DNA of 64,000 nucleotides from CAMDKS01 sp964402975 (GTDB lineage Bacteria; Bdellovibrionota_B; Oligoflexia; Oligoflexales; RGVZ01). The notes beneath the pieces were generated by a model. The model did not search any database. It worked only from the letters and a program-made list of their open reading frames with translations, and was not told the DNA's origin. Position numbers and translations under genes: made by a program. The stretch is taken from the NCBI GenBank assembly GCA_964402975.1, contig CAYOEM010000002.1:272717-336716 (forward strand). Reading direction: 5' to 3'. This document shows, piece by piece, positions 24,769 through 33,380 of the stretch (the stretch's first letter is position 1; each line of letters starts with the position of its first letter).

Positions 24769-25863
24769 ATGCAAACTCCAGCAGCATTAACTTTGGCCTT
24801 TATAGTCTCTGTGTTTGTGACTGCATGTGGTAAGCCCGGTGAAACGGGAAGTCCCTCCGTAGCGGAGCAAATCCAGTTCACCGAAGGGGGATCTTTTCAG
24901 TTGCTATCCAATGCGCCGAGCGCAGAATGGCGTACCAGCAATCTTCCCGGATGCGTTGAGTTTCGACGAAAATGCACCTCAACTCCGCTGCCTCCCCCAG
25001 TCTCGCCACCCCGCCCGGCAACGTCGTCCTCCAGCAGTTTAGGCGCAACGTCCGCTCCCAACTCATTACAAATCAATGCTCCTGGTCCCGGCGAGTTTAT
25101 TGATTTAGGGCGAAGGATCATTGAACTCCTAGCGAAACTTGAGAGCACAGACAAAGCCATCTTAGCCTGTGCTGGAAACAGCACAAAAACCATCCTGAGA
25201 CTCGCGTCTCAATGTAAGGATAATGCTTGCATTCAGTCAGTAATAGGTGGCTTTAACGCGGCCGCTCAGATCAGTTGTACGGTGTCTCAATGTCTTGCCA
25301 GGGTTCGACCCGAAGCTGCATTTGCGTCCGCGGTATGTGATCTCGGAAACAAATTAGCTAAAAATATTGAGTGTTTTGGAGGTCCTGGGCTTGGCGGTGG
25401 TTTGGCGGGACTCTGCGAAAACGAGATAAGGATCAGCAAACCCATAGTATTGAATGCCTGCCAGACATCTACAATAAATTCAATCAGATTTAATGCGTGC
25501 TCATCGACGGGGTTACCTATGACCTTAACCGAAATTGAGAATCGCTGCGCCAACGCCGTTGCAAATCTTAGAGCCTCGGGCAGAGCTCTGAATGAGGGAG
25601 GATGTGTTCCTCGCTGTGCGGAGGCTATGGCCAACGCTGCAGCAAATTGTGAGGCCGTCACAGCAGCCCCAACCAATGGCTCATGCTGGGTTGGCGGCCA
25701 CGAAAGCTGGACGAGTGGCTTAAATGATTTATGTCGACTACGGTCATCATCCGATTGCAATTTCTTTAGGGGGCGACGTGACACGGCGTCGTTTGTTTTT
25801 CAATCTCGTGGAGCCTGCTGCAACGACCCGAGACGCATGGGGGCACCCTGCTGGGACAACTAG
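24769..25863 (+). CDS. Cysteine-rich lipoprotein, family unknown
   Basis: The ATG at 24769 is preceded by AAAGGA and begins a lipoprotein signal peptide ending in 'FVTACGKPG' (lipobox VTAC). The mature protein has a Pro/Ser-rich linker (about 60-110) and then roughly 250 residues with many cysteines, including spaced pairs such as 'CAGNS', 'CKDNAC', 'CTVSQC', 'CVPRC' and a final 'GACCNDPRRMGAPCW', so it is probably disulfide-stabilised in the periplasm or on the surface. No domain is recognised. It is convergent with kamA, with a hairpin between. Confidence 0.7.
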   Translation: MQTPAALTLAFIVSVFVTACGKPGETGSPSVAEQIQFTEGGSFQLLSNAPSAEWRTSNLPGCVEFRRKCTSTPLPPPVSPPRPATSSSSSLGATSAPNSLQINAPGPGEFIDLGRRIIELLAKLESTDKAILACAGNSTKTILRLASQCKDNACIQSVIGGFNAAAQISCTVSQCLARVRPEAAFASAVCDLGNKLAKNIECFGGPGLGGGLAGLCENEIRISKPIVLNACQTSTINSIRFNACSSTGLPMTLTEIENRCANAVANLRASGRALNEGGCVPRCAEAMANAAANCEAVTAAPTNGSCWVGGHESWTSGLNDLCRLRSSSDCNFFRGRRDTASFVFQSRGACCNDPRRMGAPCWDN

Positions 25864-25902
25864 ACCTATCTAAATCGAACACTTTTAGATTTTAATGCTC
25901 GT

Positions 25903-25922
25903 CCCCACCAAACTAGGTGGGG
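25903..25922. terminator. Hairpin between convergent genes
   Basis: A 7-bp perfect stem, CCCCACC with GGTGGGG, around loop AAACTA. It lies 40 bp after the lipoprotein stop and 5 bp from the kamA stop, in the right place to serve both. T-runs on either side are poor. Confidence 0.5.
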
Positions 25923-25926
25923 ATAG

Positions 25927-27147
25927 CTACTTTTGATCCTGAACCACACCACGCTCACGCCAGATCTCACCGCGAACATCCTCAAGTATTAAGTCTTCTC
26001 CGTCGCGGCCTAAGATATGGTTATGCCCGACAGGGACTTTCCCACTAGGCGTATCGACAATGTAGGTGGGAATGGCGAGGCCTGTGATATTTCCACGGAG
26101 CTTTTTCATAATAGCCAGACCCGCATCGACGGTCGGTCTGAGATGTTCAGTGCCTGCCACGTTATGAGGATGAAATAAATAATAGGGGCGAACTCTAAAT
26201 TTGAGTAAGCCACGGAGCAGGTCATACATTCTGCCGTAATCGTCATTCACGCCTTTTAATAGAACGGATTGGTTTCCTACTGGAATTCCAGCATCCACGA
26301 GATTAGACACGGCCAACTTAGCCTCATCCGTCAATTCCTCTGGACAATTGAAATGAGTATTAACAAAAATTGGATGATATTTTGCCAGCATTTGTCCAAG
26401 AGATTTTGTCACACGGTAAGGTAACGTGACGGGTGTTCTCGTACCAAAACGGATGATCTCCACATGAGGTATGGCACGGATTCTAGCCACCAGACTTTCG
26501 ATGGCCTGATCACTCGCGATGAACGGATCACCGCCTGTGATGAGCACATCCCTAATCGATTTATTTGATGCAATATAGTCAATACCGCGGTCTACGATAC
26601 CGCGGTTAAAGTGTAGACCGTCTTCACCATCCCGTCGTTTTCTATAGCAGTACCGACAGTACACCGGACAGAGCATGGCCACACAAAAAGCCACGCGGTC
26701 CGGATAGAGATGAACAACTTCCCTGACCGGTGAGTGTTCTTTTTCCAGCAAAGGATCTGCCACTCCAAGCCTGTCGATCAGCTCTTCACTGCGAGGCACT
26801 GCTTGAAGTCTGATGGGACAAAGACTGCCCTCAGATTGATGACGGGCAAGAGACATATAGTAGGGCGTAGCACCCGCGTTAAATATTTCGTCTAACTGTG
26901 CGAAGCCCTGTTCTTCAGCAACATCAAGGTCAATTACTTTTATGGCTTGCTCGGCCTTCGAGATCTGATGGGCCATCTGCCAACGCCAATTGATAAACTG
27001 ACGCACATCAGTCCTGAATAGCCTGGCACCGCGTGCTGTGGTAGAGTCCGGGTTCAGAGCAAGCCGCAAAAATTCCTCCGGAGCGAACTTGTCGTCCGAG
27101 TCTCCATCCAAGGAGTTGTCAGCTGAATCTGAAGCGTGATCAAACAT
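25927..27147 (-). CDS. KamA-family radical SAM amino-acid 2,3-aminomutase-like protein
   Basis: The start is taken at the ATG at 27147; the frame stays open to 27222 but that extension overlaps maf and looks non-coding. The 406-residue protein has the radical SAM cluster motif 'CPVYCRYCYRKRR', the following 'LITGGDPF', and PLP features in the C-terminal part ('PTYIVDTPSGKVPV'). Lysine 2,3-aminomutases use two Asp residues to hold lysine; the second (in IVD) is present, but at the first position (QCD in clostridial enzyme) this protein has 'FHPHNVAGTEH', so the substrate may not be lysine. The partner acetyltransferase of N-acetyl-beta-lysine synthesis is not adjacent. Confidence 0.82.
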   Translation of the reverse strand: MFDHASDSADNSLDGDSDDKFAPEEFLRLALNPDSTTARGARLFRTDVRQFINWRWQMAHQISKAEQAIKVIDLDVAEEQGFAQLDEIFNAGATPYYMSLARHQSEGSLCPIRLQAVPRSEELIDRLGVADPLLEKEHSPVREVVHLYPDRVAFCVAMLCPVYCRYCYRKRRDGEDGLHFNRGIVDRGIDYIASNKSIRDVLITGGDPFIASDQAIESLVARIRAIPHVEIIRFGTRTPVTLPYRVTKSLGQMLAKYHPIFVNTHFNCPEELTDEAKLAVSNLVDAGIPVGNQSVLLKGVNDDYGRMYDLLRGLLKFRVRPYYLFHPHNVAGTEHLRPTVDAGLAIMKKLRGNITGLAIPTYIVDTPSGKVPVGHNHILGRDGEDLILEDVRGEIWRERGVVQDQK

Positions 27148-27213
27148 AGTCAGGCAGAATAAGAGCACATTAACCAAGCACACGCAAAGCAATTTGATAG
27201 ACCCTGGACTACC

Positions 27214-27804
27214 ATGACCCAACCTAAGCTCATACTTGCTAGTTCCTCTCCATTTCGGCAGAAATTACTGAAGGATGCGGGCTTTACGTTTGAAGCCATC
27301 AGCCCGACCGGAGACGAAAAAACGATTTCTGGGCTGCCACCGCCAATACTTGCTGCAAAGCGCGCAGAGTTCAAGGGAATTGACGTGGCCAGGCACGCCC
27401 CTGCTGGAACGATTGTTATAGGTGCTGATCAAGTGCTAGGTTTTGAGGGTGCTGTGTTTGATAAAGCTCCGACGGCGGAAGTCGCCAGAGCAAAACTTAA
27501 AACCCTCCAAGGCAAAACTCATCACCTCTATTCAGCCTTTTGTCTCGTAAAAGTTAACGCTTCGGGTAGCCTAGAAACCATCCATCAAGGTTTGGTTGAT
27601 ATACCGATGGTGATGCGCCGGCTGACCGATTCAGAAATATCTGACTACGTGGCCCTTGGGGAGTGGCAGGGATCTGTCGGCGGCTACAGAATCGAGGGGG
27701 AAGGCCGCACGCTTTTCCAAGATGTAACCGCGGACCAATCAGCCATTATTGGCCTTCCTATGACTGAACTCATCAAAGCATTAAAATCGACCGGAGTGTT
27801 TTAG
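27214..27804 (+). CDS. maf: Maf-family nucleotide pyrophosphatase
   Basis: A protein of 196 residues with the Maf hallmarks: 'LILASSSPFRQKLLKDAG' at the start, 'IGADQVL' (catalytic Asp), 'LQGKTHHLYSAFCLV' and 'GGYRIEGEG' near the end. Maf proteins hydrolyse non-canonical nucleoside triphosphates (such as modified pyrimidines) in the cytoplasm. The gene is divergent from kamA and spans a full-length family fold. Confidence 0.9.
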   Translation: MTQPKLILASSSPFRQKLLKDAGFTFEAISPTGDEKTISGLPPPILAAKRAEFKGIDVARHAPAGTIVIGADQVLGFEGAVFDKAPTAEVARAKLKTLQGKTHHLYSAFCLVKVNASGSLETIHQGLVDIPMVMRRLTDSEISDYVALGEWQGSVGGYRIEGEGRTLFQDVTADQSAIIGLPMTELIKALKSTGVF

Positions 27805-28030
27805 TTTTTAAATGCGCTGATTAGTTACATGACGGTTCAATTTCAAACTCCCGCTTCAGTCATTTTATAAAAACCCAATGCTTGTTGAAAAACCCTTTGA
27901 GTACGCCAGGATCACCTCTTTGCGCGCTGTTAAAACGAGGTCTCGAATTAACCCCCAGTCGCAGCATTCCGATCCCTCCAGGTGAGAAACTATATCTTTC
28001 GATTAAAACCCTCGAAAGATTGAGACCTTG

Positions 28031-29281
28031 ATGGGAAAGATTGGGATGCAGCTGAGGTTTGCCGTCACAATTTTAAGTTTCATGATGCTGTTGATAAGCT
28101 GTCAGCCCGAACCGGGTACGCCATCATCAGCAAAACCTATTGATTCGTCGACCTCGATAAATCGTGAGCAAAATTCCGAACAAAAATTGACCTCGGATGG
28201 AACGGTGTCGATCGACGTGCTTGCGCCCTGCACCGTCGATGGCCAGGTTGGCTGCATCACGACCGATCAATTTAAGGCGGCAGAGATCGCAAAAATTGAC
28301 CCAGAAAACTTAACACTTGGCACAGTGATCGCGGGAGTTTACGGCAAGGCCATCCACGCCACCCAATTATGTTCGTCACGCGGCCAACAAAACTGTGTGG
28401 CATCAGGTCCATTTTTTGTCGGTCCACCGTGTTCGTCCAGTGAGTATGGATGTTACTTGCCACCTGCGGGCCCACTACTACAAAGTTTCGCGTCTCACAC
28501 TCCGGTTTTTGTCAGAGTCCAGGGGCATGACGCAAAGGGACTTGGCTCGGCGGAACAACCTTTCGCAACTCCTGAGCGAGCATTTGCATTCGCATTGAAA
28601 GGCACCGGTGATTTTGTACTCGACATTGGAGAGGGCAGCTTCCCCGAAATTGATCTAAATAAGCTTGGAGCTACCGATTGGCCAAGTCGCATTGCCATTA
28701 GAGGAGCTGGGGCAGGTATTTCGAAAATTGCGGGAATCAACGCGCGAGGCCTTGACATGACTCAAGCCAGCGAAACCCCGTCGGACGGTAAGAACCTGTC
28801 GATTTCAAGCAACAGCACCATCAATATTGGCAAAATTGATGCCAGGGGCGGCCAAGTATGCTGCGGCGCGACTGCGCGAGCCGGGCATCCCGGAAGCATC
28901 GAACTTTACAACGTTGTGACTGACGACATTTTGATCGACGGAAGTCGCGCAGTCAACCTGAGTCAGCAAAACTCCTCCGACGGTGGTAGCCTCTTCGCGT
29001 CCAATAGCTCTCTGGGTCAAATCTTTGCAAATGGCGTCACGGATAACAACGACGGCCAAGTCAGTAATGGTGGCATCATCAAACTCACGTCGTCAGCCGC
29101 TGGTGTCATCCATGCCAATGGCGGCAGTCGATTGGCCGAAGGCTGCGGCGCTCACGGAGGTCGAGTCTATCTTAAGGACTCCACACTCGAAGGCGCCAAA
29201 CTTTCTGGTGGTAGCGGGCACACCAGCACCGGCGAAATGTGCGATGGCCAACCAGGCTCAGTCCGCGGATCAAGACAGTAA
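28031..29281 (+). CDS. Lipoprotein with predicted parallel beta-helix domain
   Basis: The lipoprotein signal ends in 'LLISCQPEPG' (lipobox ISC). After a low-complexity linker there is a Cys-containing region (about 68-140), then from about residue 165 a run of short Gly/Asn/Ser-rich strands, beginning with 'AKGLGSAEQPFATPERAF', which resembles the start of DUF1565/pectate-lyase-like right-handed beta-helix domains. The helix continues to the C-terminus in repeats such as 'SNGGIIKLTSSAAGVIHANG'. No lyase catalytic residues can be assigned. It is probably a surface or periplasmic binding protein. Starts at 28031 and 28046 are both possible. Confidence 0.65.
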   Translation: MGKIGMQLRFAVTILSFMMLLISCQPEPGTPSSAKPIDSSTSINREQNSEQKLTSDGTVSIDVLAPCTVDGQVGCITTDQFKAAEIAKIDPENLTLGTVIAGVYGKAIHATQLCSSRGQQNCVASGPFFVGPPCSSSEYGCYLPPAGPLLQSFASHTPVFVRVQGHDAKGLGSAEQPFATPERAFAFALKGTGDFVLDIGEGSFPEIDLNKLGATDWPSRIAIRGAGAGISKIAGINARGLDMTQASETPSDGKNLSISSNSTINIGKIDARGGQVCCGATARAGHPGSIELYNVVTDDILIDGSRAVNLSQQNSSDGGSLFASNSSLGQIFANGVTDNNDGQVSNGGIIKLTSSAAGVIHANGGSRLAEGCGAHGGRVYLKDSTLEGAKLSGGSGHTSTGEMCDGQPGSVRGSRQ

Positions 29282-29291
29282 GCCTACGATC

Positions 29292-29879
29292 TCATGCTTT
29301 GCCACTGTAGCGCGCAACCGTGGTCCAAGACGAGCGCTCTTCAACTTTTTTTATCCAGGCTTCAAAATATGGAAAATCTCTAAGCGGCAGGACATCTGCG
29401 GCATAAACTGCATAAGGCATCAGATTAATATCTGCAAGTGTTAAGGTCGGGCCAGCAAGAAAACTTCGTCCCATCAAATGATGCTCCAGCACCGGAAGAT
29501 CCCGGGCTAATCCTTTTTCCGCTTTCGTGATAGCGCCATGATCCACCTGGCCCCCATATTTTTTAACCATAATCTTGTTCCACGCCAAATCGATTAACGG
29601 CTTATTGATGTGTGCCGAACAAAATTCCCACCACATATCCAAGGTGGCCTGCTCAGAAAGCCCAGTCGGGTAAAAATTATCGAGTTTATACCGACGAACG
29701 AGATAACGCAGGATGGCGTTAGACTCCGCCAACGTGAATTGACCATCGCGAATAACCGGCACNNNNNNNNNNNNNNNNNNNNNNNNNNNNNNNNNNNNNN
29801 NNNNNNNNNNNNNNNNNNNNNNNNNNNNNNNNNNNNNNNNNNNNNNNNNNNNNNNNNNNNNNCATCCCAAATAGCACAA
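29292..29879 (-). CDS. Glutathione S-transferase family protein, N-terminus in an assembly gap
   Basis: The readable part matches a GST: 'VPVIRDGQFTLAESNAILRYL' covers the end of the thioredoxin-like domain (cis-Pro and the Glu-Ser glutathione contact), and the helical domain contains 'FLAGPTLTLADINLMPY' with its conserved Asp. The catalytic N-terminal 40-50 residues fall in or next to the 100-N gap, so the class, the catalytic residue and the start are unknown. The sequence just beyond the gap ('MMIFCAIWD') may be the first strand. It is a cytoplasmic conjugation or dehalogenation-type enzyme. Confidence 0.8.
   Translation of the reverse strand: MCYLGXXXXXXXXXXXXXXXXXXXXXXXXXXXXXXXXXXVPVIRDGQFTLAESNAILRYLVRRYKLDNFYPTGLSEQATLDMWWEFCSAHINKPLIDLAWNKIMVKKYGGQVDHGAITKAEKGLARDLPVLEHHLMGRSFLAGPTLTLADINLMPYAVYAADVLPLRDFPYFEAWIKKVEERSSWTTVARYSGKA
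29763..29862. other. Assembly gap of 100 N
   Basis: Exactly 100 unknown bases, a placeholder for unknown length. It removes the N-terminal part of the GST gene. About 120-150 bp of coding sequence would be expected between the flanks in an ordinary GST. Confidence 0.98.
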
Positions 29880-29998
29880 AAAATCATCATTTTGATTGCG
29901 ACACCCCTGGAAAACATGCTATCTCGGGCCAGCTCCGAGGACCTATATTTGCGCATTAGACGCAAGACAACTCATTTGCCGCGGGAGTTTTTGACCAC

Positions 29999-30376
29999 AT
30001 GAAAACTGACAAACCAATAGCAAACGACTCCTGCCCAACATGGGCCGCCGATATGATTTCGAAAATACTGCTACTCGAAGTAGAAGCGGGCACAATCAAA
30101 AACATATCCGAATCGGCAGCCCGTGAAGGTTGGTCCACAACTAAGGCCGACGAGCTGATGAAAATTGCAGCTAAAATGGATAAAAATGAATCTGATGCAA
30201 GCACTCAAAAGGACATCTCAGCAGAGGTTGAGGCCATTTTCTCTAAAGTGACCCGCGGGCTTGCACGTGAGGGCCACTCGGCAGCAGCCATCGCCGCCAT
30301 GATCAATACTCGCATTCCGACCGGCTGCAGGCTACCCTACTGCAACGCAGACGAAGTCCAAGCCGCGCTAGACTGA
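29999..30376 (+). CDS. Small hypothetical protein
   Basis: A protein of 125 residues, mostly helical and charged, with no signal peptide. The C-terminal part ('ISAEVEAIFSKVTRGLAREG', 'AAMINTRIPTGCRLPYC') may be a small regulatory or binding domain with two cysteines near the end. No family is recognised. Codon use looks like its neighbours. It sits between the divergent GST gene and the TIGR03546 gene with a 110-bp gap to the latter. Confidence 0.5.
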   Translation: MKTDKPIANDSCPTWAADMISKILLLEVEAGTIKNISESAAREGWSTTKADELMKIAAKMDKNESDASTQKDISAEVEAIFSKVTRGLAREGHSAAAIAAMINTRIPTGCRLPYCNADEVQAALD

Positions 30377-30486
30377 TTTTTTTTCTGAGATCCAGCGCCT
30401 GGATCTAAATTTGACCAATTCGTTTGAAAAGTGCTTAATGAGAGCTCTAGCAATAACTGCGTCCAGTTGAACTGGGGGGCCAAGCA

Positions 30487-31011
30487 TTGACGATTCTTCT
30501 CAAGCAAATTTTTGGTTTAATTAAACTACTGAATAGTGAAACCGGCACCAATCAGATCGCCTGGGGTGTCGCCGCCGGTTTTGTACTGGGACTTTCGCCG
30601 GCGTTTTCGCTGCAGGCAATCCTAATTTTTTTGATGATTCTAGTTTTTAGAATTCAAGCTGGAGCTGCATTTGTCGCAGCTTTTTTCTTTAGTTTCATAG
30701 CCTATCTCCTAGACCCCATCACCGCGAGTATCGGCGCTGCCGTTCTGGAATCTCCGTCTCTTCGCGCAACCTTCACATCACTGTACAACATGCCGATCAT
30801 TCCGCTTACGAGATTCAATAATTCCATCGTCATGGGATCCGGAGTGCTCGCGGTGACACTCATGCCGGTTATTTACGTACTATCTCGGATTGCCGTGATC
30901 AAATATCGGAAAACCTTTGTAGAGCGGTACAAGAATACGGCTCTTTGGAAAGCCCTTCAGGCGACAAGCATTTATAAGTGGTATGTGCGCTACGAGGACA
31001 TGAAGGGTTAA
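30487..31011 (+). CDS. TIGR03546-family membrane protein
   Basis: A TTG start with a GGGGGG-rich ribosome-binding sequence fits the family's N-terminus 'LLNSETGTNQIAWGVAAG'. The 174-residue protein has three or four membrane helices ('GFVLGLSPAFSLQAILIFLM' is the characteristic first pair). The function is unknown; the family is regularly found immediately before a TIGR03545 protein, as here (17 bp spacing), which suggests a two-component inner-membrane complex. Confidence 0.82.
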   Translation: MTILLKQIFGLIKLLNSETGTNQIAWGVAAGFVLGLSPAFSLQAILIFLMILVFRIQAGAAFVAAFFFSFIAYLLDPITASIGAAVLESPSLRATFTSLYNMPIIPLTRFNNSIVMGSGVLAVTLMPVIYVLSRIAVIKYRKTFVERYKNTALWKALQATSIYKWYVRYEDMKG

Positions 31012-31028
31012 CCCATTAATTTACGTCA

Positions 31029-32963
31029 ATGGATGAGCAAATGACTGAAGTCGTCAAAAACGAGAAAAAACGATCAAAAGGTCCCATAAGAATAGAGGCC
31101 ATCGTGCCTATAGCTGTTTTGTTGGGTGGAATTTGGGCCTACACCTTCCTTTTTTTAGATGGCCATGTTCGCAGGGCTGCCGAATATGCTGCGTCATGGG
31201 CTCACGGAGCACAAGTTGACATCAGGACACTGCACTTAAGTTTTACCGAACCATCATTGACCCTTGAGGGTCTTGAGGTCACTGACAAAGACACCCCAAC
31301 CCACAACACTGTTTCCTTAGATAAAATCAAATTTGCGCTACTTTGGGATGCGCTTTTACGCGCAAAACTTGTCATCTCAGAGGCCTCGGTCACCGGCCTC
31401 ACGTTAAACTCCCTACGCAAATCCCCGGGCGATGTCTTTCCTCCGCCTCCCCCAAAGCCTGACAGCTCGCCATCCATCACGTCCCAACTTCGCTCCGAAC
31501 TTGAGGCGGAGGCCGAGGCGCGCTCAAAAAACAACATCTTAGGTGACATCGCCAACATTTTGGGTGGAACTGATGCCAGCGCACAACTAACCGAAATCCG
31601 CGAGCAGTTACAGGCCGAGGCAAAAATAAAAGACCTCCAAGCATCCCTCACAAATAAAAAGGCGGAATGGACTAAGCGCATTGATGAACTACCAAAACCC
31701 GAAGCCGCGAAAGCTGTCCTTGATAAGATAAGGTCCACCAAAGTTGACGTATCGAACCCTGCAACCGCTAAATCACAATTCGACGCTCTAAAAGCTGACG
31801 TGGCCAAGGTTGATGAGATGGTGAAATCCTATCAAGGCGGACAAAAGCAGCTTGAGACTGATATTGACGGATTTAATGCGAGCTTGAAAGAGATCGATGA
31901 GGCCGCTCGCAAAGATCTCGAGGCCCTTCAAAATCGATTTAAAATCCCATCAATTGATAAGGACAGCATTACCAAATCTCTATTGTCTAAGTTGCTTGGG
32001 GATAAGCTGGTCAAAGTGACACGACTGATCGACCAAGCCAAAGCCTATATACCAGATCGAAACGCTGGAAAGAAAACCGAGAAGCCAGAATTCGTACCCC
32101 ACCCTCGAGGGGCTGGACGTACCTACAGGTTCCCGGTCACCACAGGGTATCCGCTGGTTTGGTTGAAACGAGCTGAGTTATCAAGCAAGTCCTCACCAGA
32201 AGGGTTCACCGGTGACTTCTCGGGGCAACTTATGAATGTGTCAACCGACCCAGAGCTGGTAAAAGCGCCAATAACCCTGAAACTTGAAGGTAATGCTCCA
32301 AAGCAAGAGTTTCGTGACATTAAGTTGAACGTGGCCCTTGATCAGTCTTCCGCTGAAGCCAAGGCTAATTTATCGGTGGGATCATTGCCATTTCCAGAGT
32401 ACCTATTCTCCTCTGGCCAAGATGTAGAGTTTGGAATTCTGCCATCGACAGCAACGCTGCAAACGTCTGCGACGTTTGACGGAGATAAGCTTGAAGCTGT
32501 CATTAACCAAACTGTCAAAGATCCTCGCTTTAAAACGGGGGCAAAGTCTGAGATCGTTGCATCAGCTCTCAAGAGTGCTACCGATAGAATTAAGACACTG
32601 ACGATGAAGATTTCGTTGTCCGGCAACTTGAATCACCAAAAAATTGGATTTGATTCGAATCTTGGTTCAGAATTGGCGTCAGGTCTTCAGACGCATCTTA
32701 AACAAAAGATTGATCAGGCTCGCGCAAAACTTAAATCATTCGTCGACGGACGTATCGGTTCTGAAAAAGCCCGGCTGACCGGCGAATACGACAAAGCAAA
32801 AAGTGGGCTCACTGGCGTTCTTAAGGGCAAGGAGACTGAGTTCAAAAATCTCCAAGCTGAGCTACAAAAGGCTTTGAAGGACAAGGGCGGAGTCGAGTCT
32901 GAAAAGGCCAAAAAAGACATTGAAAACAAAGCCAAAGACCTCTTCAAAAAGATTAAAATTTAG
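31029..32963 (+). CDS. TIGR03545-family protein (large periplasmic, AsmA-like)
   Basis: A protein of 644 residues. A cytoplasmic start rich in Lys and a single membrane helix (about 21-40) lead into a periplasmic body. 'RTLHLSFTEPSLTLEGLEVTD' resembles AsmA/DUF748-type lipid-transport domains. The middle (about 155-290) is a long predicted coiled coil rich in Lys, Glu and Ala, and a second coiled coil closes the protein. The family has no known function; pairing with TIGR03546 is conserved. A role in envelope lipid or protein assembly is plausible inference. Confidence 0.82.
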   Translation: MDEQMTEVVKNEKKRSKGPIRIEAIVPIAVLLGGIWAYTFLFLDGHVRRAAEYAASWAHGAQVDIRTLHLSFTEPSLTLEGLEVTDKDTPTHNTVSLDKIKFALLWDALLRAKLVISEASVTGLTLNSLRKSPGDVFPPPPPKPDSSPSITSQLRSELEAEAEARSKNNILGDIANILGGTDASAQLTEIREQLQAEAKIKDLQASLTNKKAEWTKRIDELPKPEAAKAVLDKIRSTKVDVSNPATAKSQFDALKADVAKVDEMVKSYQGGQKQLETDIDGFNASLKEIDEAARKDLEALQNRFKIPSIDKDSITKSLLSKLLGDKLVKVTRLIDQAKAYIPDRNAGKKTEKPEFVPHPRGAGRTYRFPVTTGYPLVWLKRAELSSKSSPEGFTGDFSGQLMNVSTDPELVKAPITLKLEGNAPKQEFRDIKLNVALDQSSAEAKANLSVGSLPFPEYLFSSGQDVEFGILPSTATLQTSATFDGDKLEAVINQTVKDPRFKTGAKSEIVASALKSATDRIKTLTMKISLSGNLNHQKIGFDSNLGSELASGLQTHLKQKIDQARAKLKSFVDGRIGSEKARLTGEYDKAKSGLTGVLKGKETEFKNLQAELQKALKDKGGVESEKAKKDIENKAKDLFKKIKI

Positions 32964-32971
32964 GCGCCTAA

Positions 32972-33014
32972 TTGAGAATCATTCTCAAAAAAACTATTGA
33001 GAACGATTCTCAAT
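32972..33014. promoter_or_regulatory. Two Fur boxes upstream of bfd
   Basis: Two near-identical palindromes: TTGAGAATCATTCTCAA (32972-32988) and ATTGAGAACGATTCTCAAT (32996-33014), centres 25 bp apart. The core GAGAATCATTCTC is a classic Fur operator. They lie 59 bp before the bfd start, so bfd should be repressed by Fur with iron and expressed in iron starvation. Confidence 0.85.
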
Positions 33015-33072
33015 TAGGGCATGATCTTGAAGTTCCCAGCTTATCAAGATGCACATGCAACCGAGGGTGCCC

Positions 33073-33270
33073 ATGATTATATGCCTTTGCAAAGGTGTTT
33101 CTGACCGTCAGATTCGCGAGATGGCCCAACAAGGTCAGTCACTTCGCCAGATCGTCACCAAATGCGAAGCTGGCACCAGCTGCGGCGCATGTGTTCAAGA
33201 CGTGCAAGCCCTCGTGAAATGTGAATCCCCTGCCAAGCAGCAAACGTCGACAATCACACGCTGTCAGTAA
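33073..33270 (+). CDS. bfd: Bacterioferritin-associated ferredoxin
   Basis: The ATG at 33073 is preceded by GAGGG. The 65-residue protein has the [2Fe-2S] ligand pattern C4-x-C6 ... C37-x2-C40 and the Bfd-type helix-turn-helix fold ('KGVSDRQIREMAQQG', 'KCEAGTSCGAC'). Bfd reduces the iron core of bacterioferritin so that iron can be released. Two Fur boxes lie upstream and bfr follows, 110 bp downstream. Confidence 0.93.
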   Translation: MIICLCKGVSDRQIREMAQQGQSLRQIVTKCEAGTSCGACVQDVQALVKCESPAKQQTSTITRCQ

Positions 33271-33354
33271 AACCGTCACGATCATCCCGTTTAATCCTTT
33301 TTTAGTTGTGTTTATAGGTAGTTTCCTGCGACAGTATGGGGCCGCTGTGCGCGG

Positions 33355-33368
33355 CTAATTATCATTAG
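33355..33368. promoter_or_regulatory. Inverted repeat overlapping the bfr ribosome-binding region
   Basis: CTAAT-TATC-ATTAG, a perfect 5-bp palindrome arm pair, ends at the GGGGG ribosome-binding sequence of bfr. It resembles a degenerate Fur half-site array but is too short to assign. Confidence 0.25.
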
Positions 33369-33380
33369 GGGGTAGAAATC

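Noticed and set aside
24526..24787. N-terminal 90 residues of the transposase-like open frame
   Set aside because: No similarity to transposases and it covers the promoter of the lipoprotein gene; probably non-coding.
27148..27222. Extended N-terminus of the KamA-family protein
   Set aside because: The extension is hydrophobic and Cys-rich, overlaps maf, and has no counterpart in the family.
32972..33014. The two palindromes as a CRISPR or mobile-element repeat
   Set aside because: Only two copies, each a standard Fur operator in front of an iron gene.
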